A stretch of DNA of 29,132 nt from JAYRGC01 sp041908065 (GCA_041908065.1 JAYRGC010000035.1:1-29132), one strand, 5' to 3'. Shown: positions 8,724-16,218, counted from the first letter of the stretch. Translations and numbers: made by a program. The notes: generated by a model from the letters alone, not told the origin.

Positions 8724-8829
8724 CTCTTACGCAAAACGGGTGGGTATTGCCTTTCCGAAATGGCTGTCATTGCGAGCCGCCACACCTTTGGTTTAGACAG
8801 CGTTTAACGCTGTCCAAACCAAAGGGTGG
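8724..8829 (+). repeat. Dispersed repeat copy with stem-loop
   Basis: Left-end motif CTCTTACGCAAAACGGGTGG (8724-8743), then core GTCATTGCGAGCCGCC (8766-8781). A near-perfect inverted repeat follows, with arms CCTTTGGTTTAGACAGCG and CGCTGTCCAAACCAAAGG around 8785-8825 and loop TTTAA. The stem-loop differs from the GAAGCAATCCAG type in other copies. It sits between the small plus-strand ORF and the 3' end of the BamF-like gene, so it could also act as a transcription terminator in either direction. Confidence 0.75.
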
Positions 8830-8856
8830 CAGCTCTTTTGGGAAGGCGATATATCC

Positions 8857-9450
8857 CTACCACTCCAGCCAACCGCCTTTTTGGCGTTCGATAGTGGGGG
8901 TTGCCCCCTTGTTGACAGGCGCGCCATCTTCCCTCGCGGCGCGAAGACGATCGGCTTCGTCGGCGGCGTTCACAACGGTCGCGCCGGAATCCGGTTTGCG
9001 CCACCACAGCAGGTCGTCTGCCAGATGGCGGGAGCCGGCAATCCTTTTGGCGGCTTCGCGGTCTATGATGTCGCGAATTGCGGGATCGGCGCGCGAGGCC
9101 TCGGCGGCGGAAAGCAAGGCTTGTTCGCCGTCAGATGGAGCGGCCTCGCCTTTATCCGATCCCCTTGGCGCGGCGTTTGGCAGCTCTGTCCCTTTTCCGA
9201 AGACAGCTTCTCCGGCGCGTTGCGTCATGTTGGTTTCTTGCGGACGCGGCGCGCCGGGTTGGGGCGGGCGCAGAGCAAAATCAGGAGGCATCGACAAAGG
9301 CGGCCTGTCCACCACGGCGAATTCGTCGGGAGGGTTCCTGCCGAACCCCAAGGTGTCTGATATGTTCTCGCAACCGGAGGAGGAAAAAGCCACCGTTCCC
9401 CACAGGGCTACGGTCAACAGGGCTTTGCGAGATTTAAGGTCGACGGTCAT
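8857..9450 (-). CDS. BamF-like (DUF3035) outer-membrane lipoprotein
   Basis: A 197-aa predicted lipoprotein of the alphaproteobacterial DUF3035 family, for which a role as an accessory (BamF) subunit of the outer-membrane protein assembly complex has been proposed. Seen: basic N-terminus, hydrophobic segment and lipobox-like SSGC with Cys27. The hallmark Pro-rich stretch follows (NPPDEFAVVDRPPLSMPPDF, then RPPQPGAPRP). The -3 position of the lipobox is Ser instead of the usual Leu, which is weak. The remainder is Ala/Asp/Glu-rich and probably extended. ATG 9450 has a good ribosome binding site (AAGGTGGG); a GTG at 9459 is the alternative. It overlaps the end of lspA, so the lipoprotein and the peptidase that would mature it are probably cotranscribed. 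Confidence 0.8.
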   Translation of the reverse strand: MTVDLKSRKALLTVALWGTVAFSSSGCENISDTLGFGRNPPDEFAVVDRPPLSMPPDFALRPPQPGAPRPQETNMTQRAGEAVFGKGTELPNAAPRGSDKGEAAPSDGEQALLSAAEASRADPAIRDIIDREAAKRIAGSRHLADDLLWWRKPDSGATVVNAADEADRLRAAREDGAPVNKGATPTIERQKGGWLEW

Positions 9451-9952
9451 TGTTCCCACCTTGTTCCTTCTTTTCGCCCGTTATCAGTTGATCGAACAAT
9501 ATCAGGCCGACGCCGCAAACGATAGCACTGTCGGCCACGTTGAACGCGTACCAGTGGAAGTCGAACATGTGAAAGTCCAAAAAATCCACTACCGCGCCGT
9601 ATCTGACGCGGTCTATCATATTGCCGACAGCCCCGCCTATAACCAGCCCCAAAGCCAAGGCTTCGGCCATGCGCGAAGCCCTGAACAGCCACGCCGTCAG
9701 GAATGCCAGCACCAGACCGGAGGATGCCACGAAAACGTACGGCGTCCAAGAATGATCCCCGTTCAATATCCCGAAGGTGATGCCGCGATTCCAGCTTAGA
9801 ACCAGATTGAAGAAGGGGGCGACCTCGACGACATGGGGGCGCGGCGACATGATGCTGTTCAGTATCCACCACTTGCTGAACTGATCGGCCAAGGCCACGA
9901 CCGCCGCCATGTGGACGCCTATGCTGGCAAGTCTTTCGTTGATGCGAAGCAT
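9434..9952 (-). CDS. lspA: Lipoprotein signal peptidase (SPase II)
   Basis: An inner-membrane aspartyl protease that removes the signal peptide from diacylated prolipoproteins. The protein is 172 aa with about four hydrophobic segments, as expected. Conserved blocks are DQFSKWW (23-29), WNRGITFGI (54-62), GGAVGNMIDRVRYG (106-119), VVDFLDFH and YAFNVADSAI. Asp123 and Asp141 fit the catalytic pair. The C-terminal tail is charged. In many bacteria lspA follows ileS; here the upstream neighbour is mlaC (81-nt gap). The 3' end overlaps the BamF-like lipoprotein gene. Confidence 0.96.
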   Translation of the reverse strand: MLRINERLASIGVHMAAVVALADQFSKWWILNSIMSPRPHVVEVAPFFNLVLSWNRGITFGILNGDHSWTPYVFVASSGLVLAFLTAWLFRASRMAEALALGLVIGGAVGNMIDRVRYGAVVDFLDFHMFDFHWYAFNVADSAIVCGVGLILFDQLITGEKKEQGGNNDRRP

Positions 9953-10032
9953 AGCGCGTTTTCCGCTTTTCCGCCGTTCAAAGCCCGCGAACCGCCGTTT
10001 CCGCCGTTGCGCAAACAGATTTAGAACAGCCC

Positions 10033-10752
10033 TTATCCGTTATTGGCCTTGGCTGCCGACGTATCGACCGGAGCGTGTTCGCGCAGACGTTGCCGCATAA
10101 GATCCAGCAATCCGCCGATGTCGCCGCCGTTGCGCTGAATGACCGATGAGTATTCCTGACGCTGCGTGACGCTCATGCTCACGCCTTCCACCACCACGTC
10201 GATGATGCCGGTCTTGTCGCCCTTCTGGCGCACGCGCCAATCCACGGAAGTCGGCTGCGAGCCGTCGGGATGGGTAATGTCGCTGTTCACGATAAAGTCG
10301 CGCTCGCCTTCCTGTCTGCCGGAACGCACGCTGAAGCCTTCGCCGGTGTAAAGCGCGAAGCGGTCTGAATATGTCTGCACCACCAGATCCTCGAACAGCC
10401 TCATATACTCGGCCTGCTGCTCCGGCGTGGCCGAATTCCAGCTGCGACCGATCACGAAGCGGGCGATGGTGGTCAAATCGAACGAATCTCGCAACATTTG
10501 GCGAAATTTGACGTTGCGCTCTTCCTCGGAAGATGCCTTGTCAGCCAATATGGCGATGGCGCGGTCACCTATGTCTTGGATGAAGCGTTCTTGCGGCGTC
10601 ATGGATGCGCGTTCCGCAGTTTCGGCTTTGGGGGCGGCGGGCGGAGGAGCCGAGATCGTCTCAGCCGAAACGGCCGCGCTGCTGGCGCACAAAACTCCTG
10701 ACGTCAGGCAGGACAGGAAAACTACCGAAAAAGGACGCAGCAAAGCCGTCAT
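10033..10752 (-). CDS. mlaC: MlaC-family periplasmic phospholipid-binding protein
   Basis: A 239-aa secreted protein of the MlaC/Ttg2D family, which carries phospholipids between outer and inner membrane in the Mla system. An N-terminal Sec signal peptide ends near AAVSA|E (residue 30), followed by a Pro/Ala linker. The domain shows FIQDIGDRAIAILADK, FDLTTIARFVIGRSWNSAT, LFEDLVVQTYSDRFALYTGEGF, VDWRVRQKGDKTGIIDVVVEGVSM and a C-terminal GLLDLMRQRL. ATG 10752 is chosen for its GGAG site 8 nt upstream and because it places the signal peptide correctly. The Mla transporter genes (mlaD, E, F) are not visible here. It is divergent from secY. Confidence 0.9.
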   Translation of the reverse strand: MTALLRPFSVVFLSCLTSGVLCASSAAVSAETISAPPPAAPKAETAERASMTPQERFIQDIGDRAIAILADKASSEEERNVKFRQMLRDSFDLTTIARFVIGRSWNSATPEQQAEYMRLFEDLVVQTYSDRFALYTGEGFSVRSGRQEGERDFIVNSDITHPDGSQPTSVDWRVRQKGDKTGIIDVVVEGVSMSVTQRQEYSSVIQRNGGDIGGLLDLMRQRLREHAPVDTSAAKANNG

Positions 10753-11018
10753 ATTTAAGACTCCAAGAGATTCGAATGGAAAGGACATCCCCTTAAAACC
10801 TTATAAACGACGAATGTGTTAAATCAAGGGCATATTTTGCAGCGCGTCATCCGAATTTTTCGCTTCGCAAACGCCGTCGTCGCGGCCTAGCGATTTCGGG
10901 TTTTGCGCGGGCTGTTCCTGTGTTATATCAGCCATTCTGGCGCGAACCGCGTGAGGCTTTTAAGGCTGTCGCGGCGAAACCGGCGTCGGTAACGCAACCG
11001 CATTTCTGGATTTTGAAC

Positions 11019-12359
11019 ATGGCATCATCGGCAGAGACATTGGCATCGAACATGAGCTTTTCCGCCTTCGGAAAAGCCACCGAACTCAAGAGCCGCATTT
11101 GGTTCACGCTTATGGCCCTTATCGTCTATCGCCTTGGAACCTATATCCCTGTCCCGGGCATAGACCCTATTTCTTTGGGAGAGATGTTCTCCAAGCACAG
11201 CGGCGGCGTTCTCGACATGTTCGACATGTTTTCGGGCGGCGCGCTCAAGCGCATGACCATCTTCACCCTCAGCGTCGTGCCGTACATAACGGCTTCCATC
11301 ATCGTGCAGTTGTTGACCGCCATCGTGCCTAGCCTTGAAGCCTTGAAGAAGGAGGGCGAGTCCGGTCGCGTCCGCATCAACCAATATTCGCGCTATCTGA
11401 CGGTGGTGTTCGCGGTGTTCCAGTCCTACGCGCTTTCCGTCGGGCTGGAAAATATCATGGCCGCCGCCGGTCCGGTCGTGCTGGAACCCGGAATGTTCTT
11501 CCGTGTCAGCACCGTCATCACGTTGACCGGAGGAACCGTGTTCCTGATGTGGCTGGGCGAGCAGATAACGGCGCGGGGCATCGGCAACGGCACGTCGCTC
11601 ATCATATACGCCGGAATCGTCGCCAATCTTCCCGAATCATTGGCGCAAACCTTGGAACAGGGGCGCACAGGGGCATTGTCGACCACGTTCATCCTGTTCT
11701 TGATAGTTTTGGTTGCGGTCGTTCTGGCGGCTTGCGTGTTCTTCGAACGCGCCCAACGCCGCGTTTTGGTGAACTATCCCAAGCGTCAGGTCGGCAACCG
11801 CATGTACGGCGGCGAGGCTTCGCACATGCCGCTCAAACTGAACGCTTCCGGCGTGATACCGCCGATATTCGCCAGCTCGCTGTTGCTGTTCCCTCTGACC
11901 ATCGCCAGCTTCACGGATCTCCAGCAAAAAGGCGGATGGCTGGCCGATTTGGTGGCGTCGTTGGGACACGGGCAACCGCTGTTCATGCTGCTTTACGCCG
12001 CGCTTATAACCTTCTTCGCGTTTTTCTATACCGGAGCCGTGGCGTTCAATCCGGTGGAGACGGCGGACAATCTCAAGAAATACGGCGGATTTATCCCGGG
12101 CATCCGTCCGGGCGCAAGCACCGCCGATTATCTGGATTACGTGCTGACGCGCTTGACGGTGGTGGGGGCGATTTATCTGGTGGTTATCTGCCTGTTGCCG
12201 GAGTTTCTCACCAGCCGCAACCAAGCCGTGCCGTTCTACATCGGCGGCACGTCGATTTTGATCGTGGTCAGCGTGACCATAGACACCATCTCGCGCATCC
12301 AATCGCACCTGATCGCGCATCAGTACGAGGGGTTGATCAAGAAAGCGAAGCTGAGGTGA
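11019..12359 (+). CDS. secY: Protein translocase subunit SecY
   Basis: The channel-forming subunit of the SecYEG translocon in the inner membrane. The protein is 446 aa with ten hydrophobic segments. Characteristic stretches are RIWFTLMALIVYRLGTYIPVPG near the N-terminus, VPYITASIIVQLL, GNGTSLIIYAGI, the cytoplasmic loop RRVLVNYPKRQVGNRMYGG, and a final IQSHLIAHQYEGLIKKAKLR. ATG 11019 matches the usual alphaproteobacterial N-terminus (MASSAETLASNM); an open frame to 10920 is likely untranslated leader. It is followed 37 nt later by adk, the normal partner, but the flanking ribosomal-protein genes of the spc operon are missing. The 266-nt gap upstream must hold its promoter; I found no convincing one. 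Confidence 0.97.
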   Translation: MASSAETLASNMSFSAFGKATELKSRIWFTLMALIVYRLGTYIPVPGIDPISLGEMFSKHSGGVLDMFDMFSGGALKRMTIFTLSVVPYITASIIVQLLTAIVPSLEALKKEGESGRVRINQYSRYLTVVFAVFQSYALSVGLENIMAAAGPVVLEPGMFFRVSTVITLTGGTVFLMWLGEQITARGIGNGTSLIIYAGIVANLPESLAQTLEQGRTGALSTTFILFLIVLVAVVLAACVFFERAQRRVLVNYPKRQVGNRMYGGEASHMPLKLNASGVIPPIFASSLLLFPLTIASFTDLQQKGGWLADLVASLGHGQPLFMLLYAALITFFAFFYTGAVAFNPVETADNLKKYGGFIPGIRPGASTADYLDYVLTRLTVVGAIYLVVICLLPEFLTSRNQAVPFYIGGTSILIVVSVTIDTISRIQSHLIAHQYEGLIKKAKLR

Positions 12360-12396
12360 TTTTCTGTCACTCCGCAAGGGGGGGGAAGGGGCGCGC

Positions 12397-13053
12397 ATGA
12401 ACATCATACTGTTGGGTCCTCCCGGGGCCGGCAAGGGCACGCAGGCGAGGAAGCTCGAGGAAAAATACGGCATGGCGCAACTGTCCACCGGCGACATGTT
12501 GCGTGCCGCCGTGCGCGAGGGCGAGGCCTTGGGTCAGCAGGCCAAAAAGATAATGGACGAGGGCAAGCTGGTTCCCGACAGCCTGATGGTGGAGCTTATC
12601 CGCAAGCGCATCGCCAAGCCTGATTGCGCTGACGGGTTCATTCTGGACGGCTTTCCCCGCACCGTTCCTCAGGCCGAGGCGTTGGACGCCATGCTGCTGG
12701 AAACCGGCAAAAAGCTCGACGCGGTGTTGGAGCTGGCGGTCGACGAAGACGCGCTGGTCGAGCGCGTGTCGGGGCGGTTCACCTGCGCCAGATGCGGCGA
12801 GGGATTCCACGACAAGTTCCGCCCCACCGCCAAGGCGGGGGTCTGCGACAAATGCGGCTGGCACGAGTTTGTCCGCCGCAGCGACGACAACGCGGAAACC
12901 ATGCGTAACCGTCTGAAGGCTTTCCGCGAGCAGACCGCTCCCATCTTGCCTTATTACAAAGGCAAAGGAATGCTGAAAAGCGTGGACGGCATGGGCAAAA
13001 TGGACGATGTTTTCGCGGCTTTGGAACAAGCGATGGGGCTGGGAAATGGCTGA
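12397..13053 (+). CDS. adk: Adenylate kinase, zinc-type lid
   Basis: Interconverts ATP + AMP and 2 ADP. It is 218 aa, the long form with a full LID domain. Seen: P-loop GPPGAGKGT (7-15), LSTGDMLRAAVREG (AMP site), DGFPRTVPQAEAL, and in the LID four cysteines (C130, C133, C150, C153) in CxxC pairs that should bind a structural metal, probably zinc. A purine-rich leader containing a run of eight G plus GGAAGGGG provides the ribosome binding site. It shares the secY transcript and overlaps lpdA by 8 nt. Confidence 0.97.
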   Translation: MNIILLGPPGAGKGTQARKLEEKYGMAQLSTGDMLRAAVREGEALGQQAKKIMDEGKLVPDSLMVELIRKRIAKPDCADGFILDGFPRTVPQAEALDAMLLETGKKLDAVLELAVDEDALVERVSGRFTCARCGEGFHDKFRPTAKAGVCDKCGWHEFVRRSDDNAETMRNRLKAFREQTAPILPYYKGKGMLKSVDGMGKMDDVFAALEQAMGLGNG

Positions 13054-14443
13054 CAATACGGATCTGATAATCATCGGCGGCGGCCCGGGCGGATACGTCG
13101 CCGCCATTCGCGCCGCGCAGTTGGGCATGAAGGTGACGCTTGTCGAACGCGAGCATTTGGGCGGGATATGCCTGAACTGGGGCTGCATCCCCACCAAAGC
13201 TCTTTTGCGTTCAGCCGAGGTGGTTTCCTTGGCTCGGCACGCCCAAGATTTCGGTTGCAGCGTGGGCGAGGTGAAGCCGGATCTGGCCAAGATAGTGGAG
13301 CGTTCCCGCAAGGTGTCGGCGCAGCTGGCTGGCGGCGTGAAATACCTTATGAAAAAGAACAAGGTAGAAGTCGTTGACGGCCTCGGCAAATTGCTGGGCA
13401 AGGGGCGGGTGGAAGTTTCCAAGGACGGCAAAAAGGTTGCCGAATTCGCGGCCAAGCACATCATCGTCGCCACCGGCGCGCGTCCTCGCGTCCTGCCCGG
13501 GCTGGAGCCGGACGGCAAGCTGGTGTGGACCTCGCGCGAGGCCTTGGTTCCCGACGCGCTGCCCGCCTCGCTTCTGGTGATAGGTTCGGGGGCTATCGGG
13601 GTGGAGTTCGCCAATTTCTACCACGCCATGGGTTCTTCCGTGACGCTGGTCGAGGTGATGGATCGCATCCTTCCGGTGGAGGACGAGGAAATCTCGGCCT
13701 TGGCGCGCAAGGCGTTCGAAAAGCGCGGAATAAAGGTTATGACCTCCGCGACGGTGAAAAAGCTGGAGCGCGGCAAGAACAACGTCAAAGCCGTCATAGA
13801 GCAGGCCGGAAAATCGCAGGAAGCCGCGTTCGATCGCGTCATCGTGGCGGTCGGCATAACGGCTAACACCGATGGCATCGGGTTGGAAAACACCAAGGCC
13901 AAGGTCGAAAAGGGAGCCATCGTAATCAACGATTGGTGCGCCACTTCCGAACCCGGCCTTTACGCCATAGGCGACGTGGCCGGCCCGCCGTGGTTGGCGC
14001 ACAAGGCCAGCCACGAAGGCGTGATCTGCGTCGAGAAAATAGCCGGAGTCGCCGGAATCCACCCCTTGGACAAGAACAACATCCCGGGCTGTACCTATTG
14101 CTCGCCGCAAATCGCCAGTGTCGGCTTGACGGAATCCAAGGCGAAGGCGGCGGGGCATCAGGTGAAGGTTGGGCGGTTTTCCTTGACCGGCAACGGCAAG
14201 GCGATCGCTGCGGGCGAGCCGGACGGGCTGGTGAAAACGGTCTTCGACGCCAAGACCGGAGCCTTGCTGGGCGCGCACATGATAGGGCACGAAGTGACCG
14301 AGATGATCCAAGGCTACGTCGTCGCCCGCACTCTGGAGACGACCGAGCAGGAATTGATGCACACGGTATTCCCCCACCCCACGGTGTCGGAGGCCATGCA
14401 CGAATCCGTTCTGGACGCTTTCGGCAAAGTCATCCACATGTGA
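13046..14443 (+). CDS. lpdA: Dihydrolipoyl dehydrogenase (E3)
   Basis: FAD-dependent E3 subunit that reoxidises dihydrolipoamide in 2-oxoacid dehydrogenase complexes or the glycine cleavage system. 465 aa. FAD-binding IIIGGGPGGYVAAIRAAQLG (8-27), redox disulfide GGICLNWGCIPTK (C42 and C47), NAD-binding VIGSGAIGVEFANF, second FAD motif LYAIGDVAG, and catalytic HPTVSE near residue 444 are all present. ATG 13046 overlaps the adk stop by 8 nt, which suggests translational coupling. This is unusual company, since lpd normally follows E1 and E2 genes. Which complex it serves cannot be told from here. Confidence 0.95.
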   Translation: MADNTDLIIIGGGPGGYVAAIRAAQLGMKVTLVEREHLGGICLNWGCIPTKALLRSAEVVSLARHAQDFGCSVGEVKPDLAKIVERSRKVSAQLAGGVKYLMKKNKVEVVDGLGKLLGKGRVEVSKDGKKVAEFAAKHIIVATGARPRVLPGLEPDGKLVWTSREALVPDALPASLLVIGSGAIGVEFANFYHAMGSSVTLVEVMDRILPVEDEEISALARKAFEKRGIKVMTSATVKKLERGKNNVKAVIEQAGKSQEAAFDRVIVAVGITANTDGIGLENTKAKVEKGAIVINDWCATSEPGLYAIGDVAGPPWLAHKASHEGVICVEKIAGVAGIHPLDKNNIPGCTYCSPQIASVGLTESKAKAAGHQVKVGRFSLTGNGKAIAAGEPDGLVKTVFDAKTGALLGAHMIGHEVTEMIQGYVVARTLETTEQELMHTVFPHPTVSEAMHESVLDAFGKVIHM

Positions 14444-14493
14444 TTTTTGGCCTCTCACCCAAAACGGGTGGGTACTGCCTTCCAGCAAGCGTC

Positions 14494-14549
14494 GTTATTG
14501 CTAAGTCTACGGCCAAAGGCCGTTATTGCGAAGTCTACGGCCAAAGGCC
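14494..14549 (+). repeat. Two tandem 28-bp repeat units
   Basis: Units 14494-14521 and 14522-14549 differ at one position (GCTAAG versus GCGAAG). A partial third unit continues as the core GTCATTGCGAGCCGCC (14550-14565). Each unit contains the hairpin ACGGCCAAAGGCCGT (14509-14523 and 14537-14551). Confidence 0.85.
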
Positions 14550-14570
14550 GTCATTGCGAGCCGCCCCTTG

Positions 14571-14623
14571 GCGGCGAAGCAATCCAGAGCCGTTGCGCCT
14601 GTGGCACTGGATTGCTTCGCCGC
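14571..14623 (+). repeat. Stem-loop of the dispersed repeat
   Basis: Perfect 17-bp arms GCGGCGAAGCAATCCAG (14571-14587) and CTGGATTGCTTCGCCGC (14607-14623) with a 19-nt loop. The same stem is found at 29077-29130. From memory, GTCATTGCGAG...GAAGCAATCCAG palindromes are widespread in alphaproteobacteria and some other phyla. Confidence 0.85.
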
Positions 14624-14673
14624 TCGACAGCGTTCAACGCCGCCCAATACAGAGGTTACGCAATAAGCCTGCT

Positions 14674-14733
14674 AGAGCAGATCGCGATAAGGTTTGCGCT
14701 CCTTGGCGCAAACCGTTCGCGTGAATCTGTTCT
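14674..14733. repeat. Imperfect inverted repeat at gene ends
   Basis: Outer arms AGAGCAGATCGCG and CGCGTGAATCTGTTCT, inner arms GGTTTGCGC and GCGCAAACC. The right arm touches the stop codon region of the minus-strand gene ending at 14732. It may be a bidirectional terminator or another dispersed element; no long T run follows on the plus strand. Confidence 0.55.
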
Positions 14734-15043
14734 AAACGGAAAACGCCTCGGCGTGCTTGATGGCGACCTCGGCCTCTTGTTCGGCCGACCAGTCGAGTTT
14801 GCCGCCGCATTCGAGGCATTCTTGCAGCGCGGCGACAAGCTCGGACACGGTGGCGCGGGTTTTTCCCCTCGAGTTCATGACCTTCACTATTAAGCCCGCC
14901 AATTCCGCGTGATCCACCTTGGGCGACGAGGCCACGACGGCGATCGGGGTTTCATCGCCTGCGATGTCGACGACGATCTCGGAGCGGTCGGCGCGGCTTA
15001 CGCACGACCAAGACGAAATGGAGTTGATGTCGGCCTTGGTCAT
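14732..15043 (-). CDS. Hypothetical protein, 103 aa
   Basis: Not recognised. The protein is small and mostly hydrophilic, with alternating segments that look like a compact alpha/beta domain: SEIVVDIAGDETPIAVVASS, then HAELAGLIVKVMN, ATVSELVAALQECLECGG, and a Glu/Ala-rich C-terminal helix. There is no signal peptide or membrane segment. The start has a GGGGAG 10 nt upstream. It lies 4 nt after the stop of the 61-aa gene at 15048-15236, so the two form an operon, divergent from the XRE regulator. A paired function with that small protein is plausible; there is no motif to say what. Confidence 0.6.
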   Translation of the reverse strand: MTKADINSISSWSCVSRADRSEIVVDIAGDETPIAVVASSPKVDHAELAGLIVKVMNSRGKTRATVSELVAALQECLECGGKLDWSAEQEAEVAIKHAEAFSV

Positions 15044-15047
15044 GGAG

Positions 15048-15236
15048 TTATTCTCCCCTCGTGGCGAAATCGGTGCTTTCTATGGCTTCCATGGCGCGTC
15101 GCAAACGCTCGTCTTCCCCATCGCCGCCCCGTTCGGCCTCACCAAGACCGGCCACATTCTCCACGGTCGCCAGAATGTCGGACGCTTTATCTTTCCCATA
15201 AACGTTCACCAAGTCGGAATAAGTGATGATGCCCAT
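15048..15236 (-). CDS. Hypothetical protein, 61 aa
   Basis: A small acidic protein beginning MGIITYSDLVNVYGKDKASD and ending with a charged helix (DERLRRAMEAIESTDF). ATG 15236 is preceded by AGGAG at 8 nt, a strong site; an upstream ATG (15323) in the same frame is less likely. The N-terminal YSDLVNVYG pattern recalls the start of phage Gp36-like (DUF1320) head proteins, but the protein is far too short and I do not assign it. It is first in a two-gene operon, and the promoter should lie within the AT-rich region 15240-15400. Confidence 0.6.
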   Translation of the reverse strand: MGIITYSDLVNVYGKDKASDILATVENVAGLGEAERGGDGEDERLRRAMEAIESTDFATRGE

Positions 15237-15351
15237 GTCTATCGCTCCTATAGCTTCCCGTAAAAATTTCGGCACTGCTTTGCCGACGGCGCGCAATGTA
15301 ACTCGTAACGGAGGTGAAAGCAATAATTTATTTCATAATGATATTTGCGAA

Positions 15352-15374
15352 TTATCTTGAAGATAGGTTATCTT
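15352..15374. promoter_or_regulatory. Candidate operator: palindrome plus extra half-site
   Basis: Perfect palindrome TATCTTGAAGATA (15353-15365) followed by a third half-site, so that TTATCTT occurs twice (15352-15358 and 15368-15374), 16 nt apart. This arrangement, in a divergent control region next to an HTH regulator, fits a regulator binding site. It lies about 100 nt upstream of the XRE promoter and may overlap the -35 of the opposing operon. Confidence 0.45.
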
Positions 15375-15474
15375 ATATTTAGCCCCTAGTTTGTTAACTT
15401 TGGCCGTACTGGGGCAAGAATAAATTAACCACGACGTTTCCCATTGTTACCAAAAAACGGCAAGTAGTTTTCCA

Positions 15475-15503
15475 TTGACGCAAGCATAAATTTTCTTTAT
15501 AAA
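15475..15503 (+). promoter_or_regulatory. Sigma-70-type promoter for the XRE gene
   Basis: TTGACG (15475-15480), a 17-nt spacer and TATAAA (15498-15503), a near-consensus housekeeping promoter. Transcription should begin around 15510, leaving a leader of about 35 nt before ATG 15544. Confidence 0.65.
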
Positions 15504-15543
15504 AAGCCGTACATATCATGGTGTAGCGTTAGCGAGGCCGATT

Positions 15544-16218
15544 ATGCCGACCGGAAAGCAGATAAGAGCAGCCCGAGTGCTGTTGGACTGGGACGCCGAG
15601 GACTTGGCCCAGCGCGTCGGCATGAGCCGCGTGTCGATCCAGAACATCGAACGCGGGGAAGCCATCCCAAAACAAGGAACAATCGTTAAATTAGTTAAGG
15701 CATTTTCAGAAGCTGGGGTGGAATTTACTGATAATGAAGGCATTAGGCGCAGGCCAAGCGGGATAGAAATCTTTGAGGGAAAGGAAAGATTAGATGATTT
15801 TTATGATTTTTTATACGAGCGATTAAAAGAACATGGTGGGGACGTATGTTTGAGCGTAGGCGATCAAAACTCTTTAATAAAACACAGAAAAAATCCGCAA
15901 ATTCACTATGACAGGATGAAAGAATTGTTTTCCAACGGAACCATTAAATCATTCAAAATAATGGCCACAAAGAGTGCGTATTTCAATAATCCCATGTTTG
16001 CCGAGTTTAAGGTGTATCCAGAAACCGACATATCCCCCACGGCGTTCTGGGCATTTGGCAATTGCCTCGCTCTCATATCATTCGTACATAATCCATCCCC
16101 ATACATAGTTGTACTCTTGAATACCCCTTTGGCAGATGCTTATCGAAAATCGTTTGATATTGCGTGGAGAAACGCACAATCACCATCCCCAGATATGGAG
16201 GAAAACAATGGTGAATAA
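15544..16218 (+). CDS. XRE-family transcriptional regulator
   Basis: A 224-aa DNA-binding protein. Residues about 5-55 form a Cro/C1-type HTH: KQIRAARVLLDWDAEDLAQR, VGMSRVSIQNIERGEAIP. The remainder (about 75-215) is a separate domain that I cannot name with certainty. It contains LDDFYDFLYERLKEHGGDVCLSVG (split: LDDFYDFLYER, GGDVCLSVG), MKELFSNGTIKSFKIMATK, and YRKSFDIAWRNAQ near the end, reminiscent of sensor domains of the phospholipase-D-like/TrmB kind. The DNA changes composition inside the gene: GC-rich through the HTH, AT-rich from about 15668. It overlaps the next gene by 11 nt. It probably controls its own locus and the divergent small genes; the ligand is unknown. Confidence 0.8.
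   Translation: MPTGKQIRAARVLLDWDAEDLAQRVGMSRVSIQNIERGEAIPKQGTIVKLVKAFSEAGVEFTDNEGIRRRPSGIEIFEGKERLDDFYDFLYERLKEHGGDVCLSVGDQNSLIKHRKNPQIHYDRMKELFSNGTIKSFKIMATKSAYFNNPMFAEFKVYPETDISPTAFWAFGNCLALISFVHNPSPYIVVLLNTPLADAYRKSFDIAWRNAQSPSPDMEENNGE

Larger units (their letters stand above)
14444..14731. other. Repeat-filled intergenic gap after lpdA
   Basis: A 288-nt gap between convergent genes with no credible coding sequence. It is made of a dispersed-repeat copy (left end at about 14455, CACCCAAAACGGGTGGG), tandem units, a stem-loop, and a second, unrelated inverted repeat at 14674-14733. These parts are listed separately. Confidence 0.7.
15237..15543. other. AT-rich divergent control region
   Basis: A 307-nt intergenic stretch, markedly more AT-rich than its surroundings, between the divergent two-gene operon and the XRE regulator gene. 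It contains the palindrome and repeat at 15352-15374 and a strong promoter at 15475-15503. On the minus strand a weak promoter reading (TTCAAG, 17 nt, TTATGA) would overlap the palindrome. Confidence 0.55.

Noticed and set aside
8261..9799. 512-codon plus-strand open frame across the BamF-like and lspA genes
   Set aside because: Antisense to two recognised genes and running through a repeat copy; the translation has no family features.
10901..10929. secY promoter (TTGCGC with TATATC)
   Set aside because: The spacer is only about 15 nt and the -35 is poor; not enough to call.
13211..14488. 425-codon minus-strand open frame across lpdA
   Set aside because: Mirror of an intact lpdA gene, with mirror-type composition.
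14494..14565. Possible CRISPR array
   Set aside because: The 28-bp units are directly adjacent with no spacers, and no cas genes are nearby. They are a tandem expansion in a dispersed repeat.
14732..15236. Toxin-antitoxin pair
   Set aside because: Size and spacing would fit, but neither protein shows a known toxin fold or antitoxin DNA-binding motif.
15048..15236. Phage Gp36 (DUF1320) remnant
   Set aside because: Only the first nine or so residues are suggestive; the protein is too short and no other phage gene is present.
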